Below are positions 18,791-27,397 of a DNA stretch of 64,000 nucleotides, in pieces. The stretch is from assembly GCF_000817775.3 (NCBI RefSeq), contig NZ_JTHE03000005.1, positions 1 through 64,000 on the forward strand. Reading direction: 5' to 3'. A program made the position numbers and the translations under genes. Below the pieces are notes generated by a model. The model searched no databases. It was given only the letters and a program-made list of their open reading frames with translations, and had not been told where the DNA came from. Source of the stretch: Lyngbya confervoides BDU141951. GTDB taxonomy: Bacteria > Cyanobacteriota > Cyanobacteriia > Thermosynechococcales > Thermosynechococcaceae. Positions within the stretch are counted from its first letter, which is position 1. Each line of letters begins with the position of its first letter.

Positions 18791-20149
18791 CTGGGTACGC
18801 GAGTAATTCTGGTTCGCCATGGCGAAAGCAGCTTCAATGTAGAACGGCGAGTACAGGGACATCTCGATCAGTCTCTGCTGACGGATAGGGGAATTGCGGA
18901 TGCCCAGCGGGTGGGCGAGGCGCTCAAGGGCTTAGCCTTCGATGCCCTTTACTGCAGTCCTCTACAGCGGGCGCAGCAAACGATGCAAAGGATTTGGGAC
19001 AGGCTGAGCAACGGTATGCCGTCGCCCAGTCCTGAAACCCTGGACAACTTAATTGAAATTGGCTTGCCCCGGTGGGAAGGGATGCTGTTTAGCGAGGTGA
19101 AGCAGCAGTTTCCCGTCCTGTATCGACAATGGCATCAAGCGCCCCATGAACTCAAAATGGAAGTCAAGCAAGGCTCTGAGGTTGCCACCGTCTACCCTGT
19201 GCAGGCAGTGTTTCGGCAGGCAGCCCAGGTCTGGGAGGATCTGCTGCCGCGTCACCGTCACCAAACCGTCCTCCTTGTGGGTCACAGCGGCATTAATCGA
19301 GCCTTGCTCTGCACCGCGCTGGGGCTGGCTCCCGATCGCTATCAAATGCTGCAGCAAGCGAATTGTAACATTAGCGTCCTGAACTTCCCCGATGGCACCC
19401 TTGCCAGCGCGCAACTGGAGGCCTTGAATTTAACCTCTCACCTAGATTTACCCGTACCCAAGCCCCGTCCTGGCTACGGCGCACTGCGCTTACTCCTGGT
19501 ACGTCACGGTGAAACGGACTGGAACCGCCAAGGACGTTTCCAGGGTCAGCGAGATATTCCCCTCAATGAAAACGGGAAACGGCAGGGGCGGCAGGCAGCG
19601 GCGTTCCTAAAAGGTCTGCCCCTAGACTTTGCGGTGAGCAGTCCCATGCAACGCCCCAAATTGACGGCGGAATTAATTTTGGCCCATCATCCTCAGATCA
19701 GCCTAGCGTTGAATGATCGGCTCTGTGAAATCAGTCACGGGACCTGGGAAGGGCGTCTAGAGGCTGAAATTGAGGAGGCCTACCCTGGTGAATTAGAACG
19801 CTGGCGCACCCAACCAGAACAAGTTCAGATGCCTGCAGGAGAAAATTTACAGCAGGTTTGGGATCGAACGGTTGCGGCTTGGGATGAAATCGTTCAGGAA
19901 GCCCTCGCCCAGCGGGATCAACAGGCCATGCCCACCGGTATGGTTGTGGCCCATGACGCGGTGAATAAGGTGATTCTCTGCCACACGGTGGGCGCTAGTG
20001 CGGCTAAGTTCTGGAACTTTAAGCAGGGAAACGGTGCTGTTAGCGTCATTGATTTTGCCGCCGATGGTCGCCCAACCCTTCAGGCCATGAATATTACCAC
20101 TCACCTCGATGGTGGCATTTTAGATCAAACTGCTGCCGGGGCCTTGTAA
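18791..20149 (+). CDS. Double-domain histidine phosphatase (phosphoglycerate mutase-like), probable CTG start
   Basis: Two histidine-phosphatase domains in one chain of about 452 residues. Domain 1 has VRHGES at its N-terminus and VGHSG as the second histidine motif; domain 2 has VRHGETDWN and VAHDAV. The frame is open from a stop at 18767, and the only residues before RHGES are encoded by CTG GGT ACG CGA. No ATG, GTG or TTG precedes the catalytic motif. A GGAGG sequence (18778-18782) sits 8 nt before CTG 18791, so CTG is the likely start. The next standard start (GTG 18911) would remove the active-site histidine. Substrate is unknown. pyrC-like follows after 6 bp. Confidence 0.88.
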   Translation: MGTRVILVRHGESSFNVERRVQGHLDQSLLTDRGIADAQRVGEALKGLAFDALYCSPLQRAQQTMQRIWDRLSNGMPSPSPETLDNLIEIGLPRWEGMLFSEVKQQFPVLYRQWHQAPHELKMEVKQGSEVATVYPVQAVFRQAAQVWEDLLPRHRHQTVLLVGHSGINRALLCTALGLAPDRYQMLQQANCNISVLNFPDGTLASAQLEALNLTSHLDLPVPKPRPGYGALRLLLVRHGETDWNRQGRFQGQRDIPLNENGKRQGRQAAAFLKGLPLDFAVSSPMQRPKLTAELILAHHPQISLALNDRLCEISHGTWEGRLEAEIEEAYPGELERWRTQPEQVQMPAGENLQQVWDRTVAAWDEIVQEALAQRDQQAMPTGMVVAHDAVNKVILCHTVGASAAKFWNFKQGNGAVSVIDFAADGRPTLQAMNITTHLDGGILDQTAAGAL

Positions 20150-20155
20150 ACACCC

Positions 20156-21367
20156 ATGACCGAGTTGCTGCAACAGGTTCGTCTCATTGACCCCGAACAG
20201 AGGATAGATCGGGTTGCAGACGTTTTGATCCAAGAGGGGGTGATCACGGCAATTGCAGATTCCCTGCAGGAGGTTCCAGCGGGGACGGAGAGTCGCGACT
20301 GCCGGGATTTGATTTTGGGGCCGGGACTGGTGGATCTCTATAGCACCTGTGGTGAGCCCGGTTATGAACATCGGGAGACCTTAGCCCAACTTCTGGAGAC
20401 TGCCCTATCGGGTGGGTTTACGCGCCTTAATTTATTGCCCCAAACCCACCCCCCCCTGACCACTCCGGGGGCTGTTCAGCAACTTTTAAAGAGCGTTCCT
20501 GCCACCAGTCCCCTTCAGGTGAGGACCTGGGGAGCTATTACCCAGGAGTTGGCGGGCCAGGCATTAACGGAGTTGCAAGAGCTGTGGGGCAGTGGGATTA
20601 CCGGGTTGAGCGACGGTCAACCGCTGGCGGATGCTCAGATCATGCGCCGCCTGTTGGACTATACCCAAGGTTGGCACTGTCCGGTGGCGCTGTGGCCCTG
20701 CGATCTAGCCTTGGCCCAAGGCGGGGTGATTCGGGAAAGTGTGCAAGCCCTACGCTTTGGGCTTCCCAGCTTGCCCCTGGCGGCTGAAACCGCACCGCTT
20801 GCAGCCTTGCTGGAGTGCCTTTCTCCAGAGTCAACGCCAGTGCATCTCATGCGGATTTCCACTGCACGCAGCCTTGATTTGATTGCCCAGGCGAAGGCCC
20901 GTGGCCTGCCCGTCACTGCCAGTACCACCTGGATGCATTTACTGAAAAATTGTGAGGCCTTGGTTCACTATGATCCCATGCTGCGGTTAGATCCCCCCCT
21001 GGGCAATCCTGCGGATCAGGCCGCATTGATTGAGGCGGTTGCCTCGGGGCTCCTTGATGCCGTTGCGGTGGATCACCATGTCTATACCTACGAGGAGAAA
21101 ACGGTTCCCTTTGCTCAGGCTCCGCCTGGATGTCCCGGCCTCGGTCAAGCCTTTGCAGCTCTATGGCAGGCTTTTGTGGCCAGCGATCGCTGGTCCCCCG
21201 CAGTTCTGTGGCGATCGCTGAGTCAACAGCCGGCTCGCTGTCTTCAGCAAGCGCCTCCCCGGCTGGAGGTGGGACAACCGGCAGAAATGATTCTGTTCGA
21301 GCCAGGGGCTGAACCCCTGGGGCAAGTTCGCCAGGTGTGGGCAAATTGGCAAGGGCGAACCCCTTAG
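20156..21367 (+). CDS. Dihydroorotase-like amidohydrolase with altered metal site
   Basis: A 403-residue protein with the amidohydrolase layout of class I dihydroorotase: N-terminal strand domain, GPGLVDLYSTCGEPG in place of the DxHxHxRxPG motif, then a TIM barrel. The HxH zinc ligands are missing, and the usual later HV and DHAPH motifs read RISTARS and DHHVYTYEEK. Metal binding and catalysis as a normal dihydroorotase are therefore doubtful. My recollection is that cyanobacteria carry such a variant besides a canonical PyrC. A subunit or scaffold role (as for PyrC' with aspartate carbamoyltransferase) is an inference. It is translationally close to the phosphatase upstream. Confidence 0.85.
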   Translation: MTELLQQVRLIDPEQRIDRVADVLIQEGVITAIADSLQEVPAGTESRDCRDLILGPGLVDLYSTCGEPGYEHRETLAQLLETALSGGFTRLNLLPQTHPPLTTPGAVQQLLKSVPATSPLQVRTWGAITQELAGQALTELQELWGSGITGLSDGQPLADAQIMRRLLDYTQGWHCPVALWPCDLALAQGGVIRESVQALRFGLPSLPLAAETAPLAALLECLSPESTPVHLMRISTARSLDLIAQAKARGLPVTASTTWMHLLKNCEALVHYDPMLRLDPPLGNPADQAALIEAVASGLLDAVAVDHHVYTYEEKTVPFAQAPPGCPGLGQAFAALWQAFVASDRWSPAVLWRSLSQQPARCLQQAPPRLEVGQPAEMILFEPGAEPLGQVRQVWANWQGRTP

Positions 21368-21391
21368 CTGGCCCTGGGAAAAGAGGGCCAG
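21368..21391 (+). terminator. Hairpin directly after the dihydroorotase-like gene
   Basis: CTGGCCCT (21368-21375) pairs with AGGGCCAG (21384-21391) around an 8-nt loop, starting one base after the stop codon. No T-run follows, so termination would be weak or factor-dependent. Confidence 0.5.
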
Positions 21392-21709
21392 ACGAGTGAT
21401 CCATCCCGCACCTACAGGGGTTTGACCACCGCTCACACCATGCATAGGGTTGGCGAGGAATTGTCAGAGGTGTAATAATTGACTCATCTTCAACGTCAAT
21501 ACCAGATGCAAAAGCTAGGCACCTGCCCGAACAACAGCACGGGTGAAGTTTAGCAGCCAGAGCGTCCCTGACCTTGGGAGGCAGCTTAAGACTTCCACAG
21601 CTCTGATTCTGACGGCAGTTCCCGATGAAGGGGGAAGGCGCTGTCCTGTTGTGGAGCAGTGAGTATCCGGTCGTTGACAGTAGTATCACCCTCTGTTTGG
21701 GGCAGCGCC
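21392..21709. other. Intergenic region before ycf34
   Basis: About 320 bp without a supportable gene, tRNA or repeat. It presumably holds the ycf34 promoter, but no clear -35/-10 pair is visible. Confidence 0.4.
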
Positions 21710-21958
21710 ATGTGTATTTGCGTGAACTGCGACTATGTAGACCAATGTGTCACTTACCACGCGGTGGAACATCAGCATCAGCAGCCTCATCTCACCCAAG
21801 ACCCTCATTTTGAGCCTATTGATCCCACTATTAATGTCAATATTCGCAACGCGGATTTAGAAATTGAAATGGAATGGGATGTGGTGGGCTGTGCGAGCTT
21901 CGTAGAGTCTCCTGGTAAGTGGGCCAGGCTCAGACCCGGCGAAGCTGTACCGACCTAG
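21710..21958 (+). CDS. ycf34: Ycf34 iron-sulfur protein
   Basis: An 82-residue protein conserved in cyanobacteria and red-lineage plastids. The N-terminus MCICVNCDYVDQC gives four cysteines (2, 4, 7, 13), followed by TYHAVE, INVNIR and IEMEWDVVGC, all family hallmarks. Ycf34 is reported as an iron-sulfur protein affecting photosynthetic electron flow. ATG 21710 is the family start; an in-frame upstream extension to 21659 exists but has no family similarity. Confidence 0.95.
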   Translation: MCICVNCDYVDQCVTYHAVEHQHQQPHLTQDPHFEPIDPTINVNIRNADLEIEMEWDVVGCASFVESPGKWARLRPGEAVPT

Positions 21959-22073
21959 CCGCGGAGGTCTTTGTCCAGTTGGGTAACAGGTGTGTGTACA
22001 ATATCCTCAGACAGGGTCTTTACTTTGACTGCCTTTCGACTGCGCTTGATCCTGCACTGAGGGCTACAGCGGT

Positions 22074-23186
22074 ATGATATCTGCCCAAACTAAACCAGAC
22101 GTGGTCATTCGCGCCATTCAGTATCGAGATATTGAGGCAGTGAATACGCTGCTCACTGAGGCAGAGCATCTTCCCTGGATCTCCACCTTGCTTTCGCGCC
22201 CTGGGAAAACCCAAGATCTCTTTCAGCGGCCAGAGCAGCTGGTCAATGTCTTTCCTCTGGGACTGCAGTCTCCTGCCCAAACCTTTGTGGCTCAGGGTTT
22301 GAAATCCATCCTGGGCGTCATTCAGGTGATGCCCTGCAATCAGGCGCGCACCACTTGGAAGGTGAATGCCCTGGCAGTGGCGGAGTCTCAAAGCTTGATA
22401 GATCTGGGGAGCGAGCTGCTGCAACACTGCCTGCGATCGCTCTATGAAGCCCACACCTGGCTGGTGGAGCTGGATGTGAACTACAGTCAGCGCATAGGCC
22501 TGTATCGCCAAAATGGATTTCAGCCCTTGGCCCATGCCACCCATTGGTCCCTGAGAACCGATCAACTCCAGCAGCTGGCGCAAAAGCCCGTTGCCCTGCC
22601 CAATCTGATTTCCATCAATAACGCAGACTCTGCACTTTTATATCAGCTCGACACTGTGGCCATGCCTCCCTTTGTGCGACAGGTGCTTGATCGGCGCGTT
22701 CAGGACTTTACGCAGGATTTATTGTCAGGGTTGTGGGAAAAGCTGCAGCAAACCTGGAGTTCCCAGAAAAATCTGCGCGGCTATATTTTTGAGCCCCAGC
22801 GCAAGGTGGCCATTGGACATTTTGAACTCTGCCTGTGTCGCGACGGATCAGTTCCCCATATTGGTCAAATGACGGTTCATCCTGCCTATACCTGGCTCTA
22901 TCCTGAGCTGCTGTCCCACATGGCGGGGCTTACGCAGACCGTTGACCCGATGCCGCTGCATCTGACCTCAACCGATTACCAGTCGGAGCGAGAGGACTAT
23001 CTGGGGCAAATTGAGGCAGAGCGTGTGGGTCACTCTATTATGATGTCGCGATCGGTTTGGCATAAATTGCGCGAAACGCGCTGGAATGCCCTGGAAACCC
23101 TGCCCCTTGCGGAGGTGCTCCAGGGACTTCAGCCTAAACAAACGCCGATTCCGGGGCGGATGAAAGAAACCTGGATACGCCAGTAG
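22074..23186 (+). CDS. GNAT-family N-acetyltransferase
   Basis: A 370-residue protein. Residues about 10-160 follow the GNAT order: an N-terminal strand (VVIRAIQYRDIEAV), central strands, and the late helix-strand LYRQNGFQPLAHATHW. The C-terminal half (residues 190-370) is of similar size and also contains strand-rich sequence (IGHFELCLCRDGSVPHIGQM); it may be a second, degenerate GNAT module. The acceptor is unknown. PhzF follows after 17 bp and RuvX overlaps PhzF, so the three are likely one transcript. Confidence 0.75.
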   Translation: MISAQTKPDVVIRAIQYRDIEAVNTLLTEAEHLPWISTLLSRPGKTQDLFQRPEQLVNVFPLGLQSPAQTFVAQGLKSILGVIQVMPCNQARTTWKVNALAVAESQSLIDLGSELLQHCLRSLYEAHTWLVELDVNYSQRIGLYRQNGFQPLAHATHWSLRTDQLQQLAQKPVALPNLISINNADSALLYQLDTVAMPPFVRQVLDRRVQDFTQDLLSGLWEKLQQTWSSQKNLRGYIFEPQRKVAIGHFELCLCRDGSVPHIGQMTVHPAYTWLYPELLSHMAGLTQTVDPMPLHLTSTDYQSEREDYLGQIEAERVGHSIMMSRSVWHKLRETRWNALETLPLAEVLQGLQPKQTPIPGRMKETWIRQ

Positions 23187-23203
23187 CCGACCGAGATGAA
23201 GCG

Positions 23204-24091
23204 ATGACGGAGATTCTGAAGTTGTCAGCCTACTGGGTCAATGCCTTCACGACCCAGCCCTTCTGCGGCAATCCCGCGGTGGTCATCCCCACCGCGGCTG
23301 GCCTCAGTGACGATCAAAAGCAGCTCATTGCCCGTGAAGTGAACTGCTCTGAAACAGCCTTTGTGGAGCCTGCTCAAAGCCAAGACGCTGATTTTCGTCT
23401 GCGCTGGTTTACGCCAACCCAAGAAGTCTCTCTCTGTGGCCATGCGACCTTGGCGACAATTCAGGTGCTGTGTGAACTGGGCTGGTTTAATCTCAAAAAA
23501 GGCACCAACCAGGTGCTTTATCTAGAGACCCTCAGCGGGATTCTCTCGGCCTTTGTGGATTTTACCCAGTCCGATCGCGCCTGGATTTGGCTCTCGCTTC
23601 CCTCCTGTGATTTCCAGACCCTGGAGCCCACCATCCTGGCGCAGGTTGCCGCTGGCCTGAGGTTAGATCCAAGACAGCTCAAAAGGGGAGTGATCGAGAG
23701 CCTTAATCAGGATGTGCTGGTGCAGGTGGAATCCTTAGCGATGCTGCAAAGCTTAGATCCAGACTTTAAAGAACTGCATCAACTGGGCGATCGCCATCAA
23801 TGGCGTGGCTTTTGCTGCTATACCCCCCAAACTCTGGATCCGGCCCACGCGGCCCATTTGCGTTTCTTCGCGCCCCAGTCTGGCATCTTAGAAGATCCGG
23901 TGACGGGTTCGGTCAGTGGTCCCTTGGGGCTACATCTGAGGGCTTGTCATCAGGTAATGGAGGACCATCTGATCCTGGAGCAGGGCGACAGTCTGGGGCG
24001 ATCTGGACGGATTCACCTGGATTTAAGCAATCAAAAGCCCCGTCTCGGAGGGCAGGCGGTTACGATTTTGCGAGGAGAGTTTGAGCTTTGA
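23204..24091 (+). CDS. PhzF-family isomerase/epimerase
   Basis: A 295-residue protein of the PhzF (diaminopimelate-epimerase fold) family. The catalytic glutamate lies in NCSETAFVEP (around residue 47). The two phosphate/carboxylate-binding motifs CGHATLAT (about 77-84) and EDPVTGS (about 230) are intact. Most members act on small aromatic or amino-acid-like substrates; true phenazine synthesis is not implied, because no other phz gene is present. The stop overlaps the ruvX start. Confidence 0.93.
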   Translation: MTEILKLSAYWVNAFTTQPFCGNPAVVIPTAAGLSDDQKQLIAREVNCSETAFVEPAQSQDADFRLRWFTPTQEVSLCGHATLATIQVLCELGWFNLKKGTNQVLYLETLSGILSAFVDFTQSDRAWIWLSLPSCDFQTLEPTILAQVAAGLRLDPRQLKRGVIESLNQDVLVQVESLAMLQSLDPDFKELHQLGDRHQWRGFCCYTPQTLDPAHAAHLRFFAPQSGILEDPVTGSVSGPLGLHLRACHQVMEDHLILEQGDSLGRSGRIHLDLSNQKPRLGGQAVTILRGEFEL

Positions 24092-24555
24092 TATCGGCGC
24101 TGGGACTAGATCTAGGGGAGAGACGCATTGGCGTTTCCGGCTGCGATCGCCTTGGGCTGCTGGCCACAGGAATCACCACGATTCACCGGCGATCCTTTGA
24201 GGCAGATATGCAGCAGCTCAAACAAATTATTCAAGATCGAGACGTCACCCTCCTGGTTGTAGGGCTGCCCTATACGATGGATGGCAAAATCGGGTACCAA
24301 GCCCGCCGGGTTCAAAAACTAGCCCGCCGAATTGCAGAGGCGGTGGCTTTGCCTTTGGAGTATGTCGATGAGCGACTGACCTCTTACGAAGCCAAACAGC
24401 TGGTTTATCAGCAGAGTAAGCGAGTGAATCGAGAGAGCGGCATCATTGATCGCAAGGCGGCCGCTTTGATCTTGCAGCAGTGGTTAGATCAAAAACGACA
24501 GGATTCAACTTCTCATGCGAGAATGTCTCATGATTTGGAGAACAACTTCTCATAG
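24088..24555 (+). CDS. ruvX: RuvX/YqgF RNase H-like nuclease
   Basis: A 155-residue RNase H-fold protein named as a putative pre-16S rRNA nuclease or Holliday-junction resolvase. GLDLGERRIGVS carries the first catalytic Asp (residue 8); VVGLPYTMDG and YVDERLTS are the next family motifs, and DRKAAALILQQWL closes the fold. The start is TTG 24088, which overlaps the PhzF stop (TTGA), a translational-coupling arrangement; no ATG precedes the first motif. Confidence 0.94.
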   Translation: MISALGLDLGERRIGVSGCDRLGLLATGITTIHRRSFEADMQQLKQIIQDRDVTLLVVGLPYTMDGKIGYQARRVQKLARRIAEAVALPLEYVDERLTSYEAKQLVYQQSKRVNRESGIIDRKAAALILQQWLDQKRQDSTSHARMSHDLENNFS

Positions 24556-24618
24556 AAGGCCTAGGGAACTCTCGACCCCTACGACTGGACGGTACATCAA
24601 CGAGGAGCGCTGATCGCT

Positions 24619-25173
24619 ATGGATATGGAAGGGGAAATTCTGACCCTAACCGACGAGACGGGGCATCTACTGAATTGTTATGTGGAGGCCGCGGTGGATC
24701 TCGATGGTGAACGATATGCTCTATTGAGTCCTGTGGACTATCCGGTGGATATTTTTGCCTGGGTTGAGAACGGAGATGAGGAAGAAATTTTGATGCCCAT
24801 TGAGGAAGCTGAACTCAGCGAGATTTTTGCCACGGCTCAGGCTGTCCTCGCCGAGCAAAACTTGAAGCTTAAGCGATCTGCCCTCTCGCTAACGGTGGAA
24901 GGCGAATTGCCTGAGGTGGATGAGGAGCAGATTTTGGCCATAGAGGCGGAAGATTTCAATGAAAATGATGAACAAGATGAGTATCAGCTCCTGGCAACCT
25001 TTTTTCACGAGGAACAGGAATATGCCGCCTATACACCCATCGATCCGGTTTTATTTATCGTGCGTTTGAATGAGCACAACGAACCTGAACTGTTGAAGCC
25101 AGAGGAATTTAAGCTCCTTCAGCCCAAACTTCTGCCCTACTTCGAAGAGCATCTTCTCGATGACGAAGCCTAA
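24619..25173 (+). CDS. DUF3727 domain protein
   Basis: A 184-residue very acidic protein. Residues 1-70 resemble DUF1292 (LTDETGHLLNCYVEAAVDLDGERYALL); the second half (YQLLATFFHEEQEYAAYTPIDPVLFI) is DUF3727. It has no membrane span or known catalytic motif. Its place between ruvX and mltG is the usual one for cyanobacteria in my knowledge, implying a shared but unknown context. Confidence 0.85.
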   Translation: MDMEGEILTLTDETGHLLNCYVEAAVDLDGERYALLSPVDYPVDIFAWVENGDEEEILMPIEEAELSEIFATAQAVLAEQNLKLKRSALSLTVEGELPEVDEEQILAIEAEDFNENDEQDEYQLLATFFHEEQEYAAYTPIDPVLFIVRLNEHNEPELLKPEEFKLLQPKLLPYFEEHLLDDEA

Positions 25174-25229
25174 TTGAGTCGAAAACCCTGACGGAACTGT
25201 TTCGCTTTCCTACCATAGATTTTGACGTT

Positions 25230-26375
25230 ATGACTCGCAACCTTCAGCCAAACCCTAAATCGAAACGGTCCCCCCGCTCCCAGTCTCTTCAGCCCCGACG
25301 GCCCCGCAAGCCTTCGTCGAGGAGAATTTGGGCACCGGTTCTAGGCCTGACGGTGCTGCTGGGGGGAGCCTACGGCTGCAGTCAGGCCTGGTGGCGATCG
25401 CAAACGCGACCCGTTTTGGTGCAGGGGGCAAGTCGTGCGGAGGCTGCCAACATCCAGGTGCAAATTCCGTCAGGGACCTCTGCCAACGAGGTTGGGCAAA
25501 TCCTCCAGGATAAAAATTTAATTCACTCATTGCTGGCCTGGAAAATCTGGACCCGGTGGGCTGGCCTCACGAATCGACCGGGGGGGTTTCAAGCTGGCAC
25601 CTATGAACTGTCTCCTGGAGATCCGTTGCCGAATTTAGCCGAAACGATTTGGGAGGGACGGGTCAAGGAGGCCGTTTTTACCATCCCAGAGGGTTGGAGT
25701 ATGCGCCAGATGGCTCAATATTTTGAAGCCCAGGGCTGGTTTTCCCAGGACGAATTTAGGGCTGTTGCGGAGCAGATTTTGGCCAACCCTCCCCAGTGGC
25801 TTCCGCCGCAGCTAGAATCCCTGGAGGGATTTTTATTTCCCGATACCTATCAAGTTCCAGTGGACAGTCGCACCCCAGAGGCGGTACTGGCAACTATGCT
25901 CAAACGCTTTGAAACCACGGCACTTCCTCTTTACGAAGCCGCCAGCCCCCCCCCGTCGCTCACCCTGCAAGAGTGGGTTACCTTTGCCAGCATCGTGGAA
26001 AAAGAGTCTGTGGTGCCCCAAGAACGGCCGATTATTGCTGGAGTCTTTAAAAACCGCCTGGAGATCGGCATGACCTTAGGGTCCGATCCTACGGTGGAAT
26101 ATGGTTTGGGCGTGACGCAAACGCCCGAAAATCCCCTAACCCTGGCCCAAGTCCGCACACCCTCTCCCTACAACACCTACATCAACCCAGGCTTGACTCC
26201 CACGCCCATTGCCTCTCCTGGGCTGGCCAGCTTAGAGGTTTCCCTCAATCCCGCGCAAACGGAGTACCTCTACTTTGTTGCCCGCTATGACGGAACGCAT
26301 GTGTTTAGCAAGACCCTCGCTGAACATGAAAGGGCTCAAGCTAAAATTCGAGATAAATTTGACCCAAAATCCTAA
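25230..26375 (+). CDS. mltG: Endolytic murein transglycosylase MltG
   Basis: A 381-residue protein that cuts nascent glycan strands and so ends their growth. A basic N-terminus is followed by one membrane span (about 33-50), a LysM-like domain (IQVQIPSGTSANEVGQIL) and the YceG/MltG catalytic domain. The catalytic glutamate lies in ASIVEKES; GVFKNRL and LGSDPTVEYG are family motifs. It is part of the ruvX-DUF3727-mltG-yqeG run with 56-bp and 24-bp gaps. Confidence 0.95.
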   Translation: MTRNLQPNPKSKRSPRSQSLQPRRPRKPSSRRIWAPVLGLTVLLGGAYGCSQAWWRSQTRPVLVQGASRAEAANIQVQIPSGTSANEVGQILQDKNLIHSLLAWKIWTRWAGLTNRPGGFQAGTYELSPGDPLPNLAETIWEGRVKEAVFTIPEGWSMRQMAQYFEAQGWFSQDEFRAVAEQILANPPQWLPPQLESLEGFLFPDTYQVPVDSRTPEAVLATMLKRFETTALPLYEAASPPPSLTLQEWVTFASIVEKESVVPQERPIIAGVFKNRLEIGMTLGSDPTVEYGLGVTQTPENPLTLAQVRTPSPYNTYINPGLTPTPIASPGLASLEVSLNPAQTEYLYFVARYDGTHVFSKTLAEHERAQAKIRDKFDPKS

Positions 26376-26399
26376 GTTTTCTCTATCTTCACAGAAGTT

Positions 26400-26951
26400 A
26401 TGGTTCCCCAAAATTGGATTCAGCTGCTGGAGCCTGATCTTTATCTGCCTGGGTCTGTTTTAAGCATTACGCCCCAGCTAATCCAGCAGTATCAAGTGCA
26501 GGGGATGATTTTTGATGTGGACGATACCATCGTCTCAACCCGGACCCAAGATGTTTCACCGGACGTAGCGCAATGGATTCAAGAGATTAAACCCTTGGTC
26601 CGCATTGCCTTGGTGAGCAATAACTTAAAGCATAGCCGCATCCGGCGGGTCGCCAAGCGTTTGGAGGTGCCTTACTATTTCGGGGCTGGGAAGCCCTCCC
26701 GGCGCAGCTTGCGCAAGGCCTTAGTCCAAATGGATCTGCAGCCCCATCAAGTCGCGATGGTGGGCGATCGCCTATTTACAGACGTCTTAGCGGGAAACCG
26801 CCTCGGCATGTTGAGTATTTTGGTGGACCCCATTCACCCCCCGCAGGTTAGCGTTACCAAAACTGGTTTGCTGCGAGCCTTTGAAATTTGGTTGTCAAGA
26901 CGCCTCGGGGCCTCAATTTCCAACAAGGTCCAGCAGCCTTCATCGCCCTAG
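26400..26951 (+). CDS. YqeG-family HAD IIIA-type phosphatase
   Basis: A 183-residue HAD-superfamily protein with motif I DVDDTIV (Asp nucleophile), motif II LVSNN and the late GDRLFTDVLAGN motif. YqeG-type enzymes are annotated as phosphatidylglycerophosphate-type or unknown phosphatases. It closes the ruvX-mltG run; 447 bp containing a terminator separate it from proB. Confidence 0.92.
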   Translation: MVPQNWIQLLEPDLYLPGSVLSITPQLIQQYQVQGMIFDVDDTIVSTRTQDVSPDVAQWIQEIKPLVRIALVSNNLKHSRIRRVAKRLEVPYYFGAGKPSRRSLRKALVQMDLQPHQVAMVGDRLFTDVLAGNRLGMLSILVDPIHPPQVSVTKTGLLRAFEIWLSRRLGASISNKVQQPSSP

Positions 26952-27397
26952 GAGGGGCAATCCATGTAGTTACAAAACTACAAGTAGCGCAACTTATCTC
27001 AATAGAGTCTGCAAAATCTAAAGAAAACATTAGGTCTGTTAAGGTTTCAGTCAAGGGGGTCCATTATAGGGAGAGATAAATCAGAGCCAGCTTAATAAAG
27101 GTTCTCGACCATAAAATTCAATCAATTTTTCAACATCAGGTCAGCCCTCTGCGTAGAGCTGACCTGATGTTTTTGGCTGAGCATCCCCGATGGCAAAGCC
27201 GCGATGGACCTTGGCATGAGTCGGATCGGGCAGGAACAAAGAGGGAGAAATCGATGTAGGACCATGCCCTTGTTTTATTGTTTCAGGGTTTCAGGGGACA
27301 CCTCAGTCCTCGCGGGGGCTGTGGTAAGATGTACGACTTTATGCTTTGTTTTTAGCGCGTTCTTTTTTGTCAGGGTTTGCCACGGGTTAGATTTGCG
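26952..27397. other. Intergenic region between yqeG and proB
   Basis: About 450 bp with no supportable gene. It contains a small hairpin GTAGTT/AACTAC (26966-26971 and 26976-26981), the terminator listed at 27133, and then the presumed proB promoter region. Confidence 0.5.
27133..27174 (+). terminator. Rho-independent terminator of the ruvX-yqeG run
   Basis: A perfect 13-bp stem (27133-27145 against 27158-27170), 12-nt loop, followed by TTTT. It is 180 bp after the yqeG stop and upstream of proB. Confidence 0.9.

Noticed and set aside
18911-20149. Histidine phosphatase starting at GTG 18911
   Set aside because: This start removes RHGES, the catalytic motif of domain 1, which is clearly encoded in frame upstream (18815-18828).
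20913-21689. Minus-strand frame of 258 codons opposite the dihydroorotase-like gene
   Set aside because: The plus strand encodes a recognisable family; the reverse frame is a compositional shadow.
27377-27397. TTG start seven codons upstream for proB
   Set aside because: The family N-terminus begins at ATG 27398 ([10 protein letters not shown]); the extra residues are not family-like.
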